From positions 62,001-126,000 of the forward strand of contig NZ_VUNE01000002.1 of the NCBI RefSeq assembly GCF_009695815.1: a DNA stretch of 64,000 bases, read 5' to 3'. The stretch's first letter is position 1; every line of letters starts with the position of its first letter. Below, piece by piece: positions 63,959 through 64,000 of this stretch. The notes under the pieces were generated by a model. It saw only the letters and a program-made list of their open reading frames with translations. It searched no databases and was not told the origin of the DNA. Both the position numbers and the translations under genes were made by a program. The stretch is from Peptostreptococcus porci (GTDB lineage Bacteria > Bacillota > Clostridia > Peptostreptococcales > Peptostreptococcaceae).

Positions 63959-64000
63959 ATGAACAAAGAACAAGTGATTGAAATGTTCAAGGAAGGTTTG
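63959..64000 (+). CDS. Start of an unidentified gene cut by the window end
   Basis: An ATG at 63959 is preceded by GGAGG about 10 nt upstream and opens a frame reading MNKEQVIEMFKEGL up to the last base. Only 14 codons are visible, so no function can be given. Confidence 0.5.
   Translation, partial: MNKEQVIEMFKEGL

Noticed and set aside
63805-63990. Minus-strand 61-codon open frame at the window end
   Set aside because: It overlaps a better plus-strand start with GGAGG and has no ribosome binding site of its own.

Overview
The window comes from a low-GC Gram-positive anaerobe. It is AT-rich, with strong GGAGG-type ribosome binding sites, a sortase and sortase substrate, a CggR-controlled glycolytic operon, a SufCBDSU cluster, indolepyruvate:ferredoxin oxidoreductase and a Ptb-Buk pair. 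This fits a member of the Clostridia (Peptostreptococcales or Tissierellales-like) that ferments amino acids and sugars. Species cannot be fixed from the sequence alone.

Layout. Bases 1-4020 are an accessory, mobile-element region. It holds a fusion of an FtsK-type DNA translocase with a rolling-circle HUH replication domain, a frame-disrupted small exported peptide gene with a partner ORF, a HTH/coiled-coil gene, a decayed second copy of the fusion-gene tail and a collapsed AbiE toxin-antitoxin locus. Bases 4027-9212 are housekeeping (RlmD/TrmA-like methyltransferase, RsuA-type pseudouridine synthase, Hsp33, a methyltransferase, serine dehydratase). Then come a divergent DapA-fold protein that lacks its catalytic residues, class Ib ribonucleotide reductase, a membrane-anchored L,D-transpeptidase, and a run of glycosyltransferase, methyltransferase and GtrA genes.

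Bases 20578-25620 hold tmRNA (ssrA) and, about 4 kb away, smpB. Between them lies a mobile-element graveyard with two tyrosine-recombinase tails, a 236-aa membrane protein gene, and an AbiF-like HEPN protein. The AbiF gene is preceded by a two-unit structured RNA repeat and an intrinsic terminator, the layout of an RNA-antitoxin (type III-like) system. A MerR/TipAS regulator follows. The smpB-rnr-secG operon then leads to the glycolytic operon cggR-gapA-pgk-tpiA-gpmI-eno, whose promoter carries an inverted repeat of the CggR type.

Bases 36248-46707 hold rpoN (sigma-54) coupled to a flippase-like membrane protein, a polysaccharide deacetylase, a diacylglycerol glucosyltransferase homologue, class II aldolase, a metallophosphoesterase-HAD fusion, a small alarmone synthetase, an MBL hydrolase and a YheO-type regulator. 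Bases 46796-51326 (buk, ptb, iorB, iorA) look like a keto-acid fermentation module: 2-oxo acids are oxidised to acyl-CoA, which Ptb and Buk convert to acid plus ATP. The rest holds uncharacterised proteins (one extremely Cys-rich), the suf operon, a cell-wall protein with an LAKTG sorting signal divergent from its probable sortase, and a DUF5685-type protein.

The most notable items are the AbiF/structured-RNA locus, the FtsK-HUH fusion, the catalytically stripped DapA-like protein, the tandem integrase tails beside ssrA, and a hairpin lying between ribosome binding site and start codon of the sortase gene.
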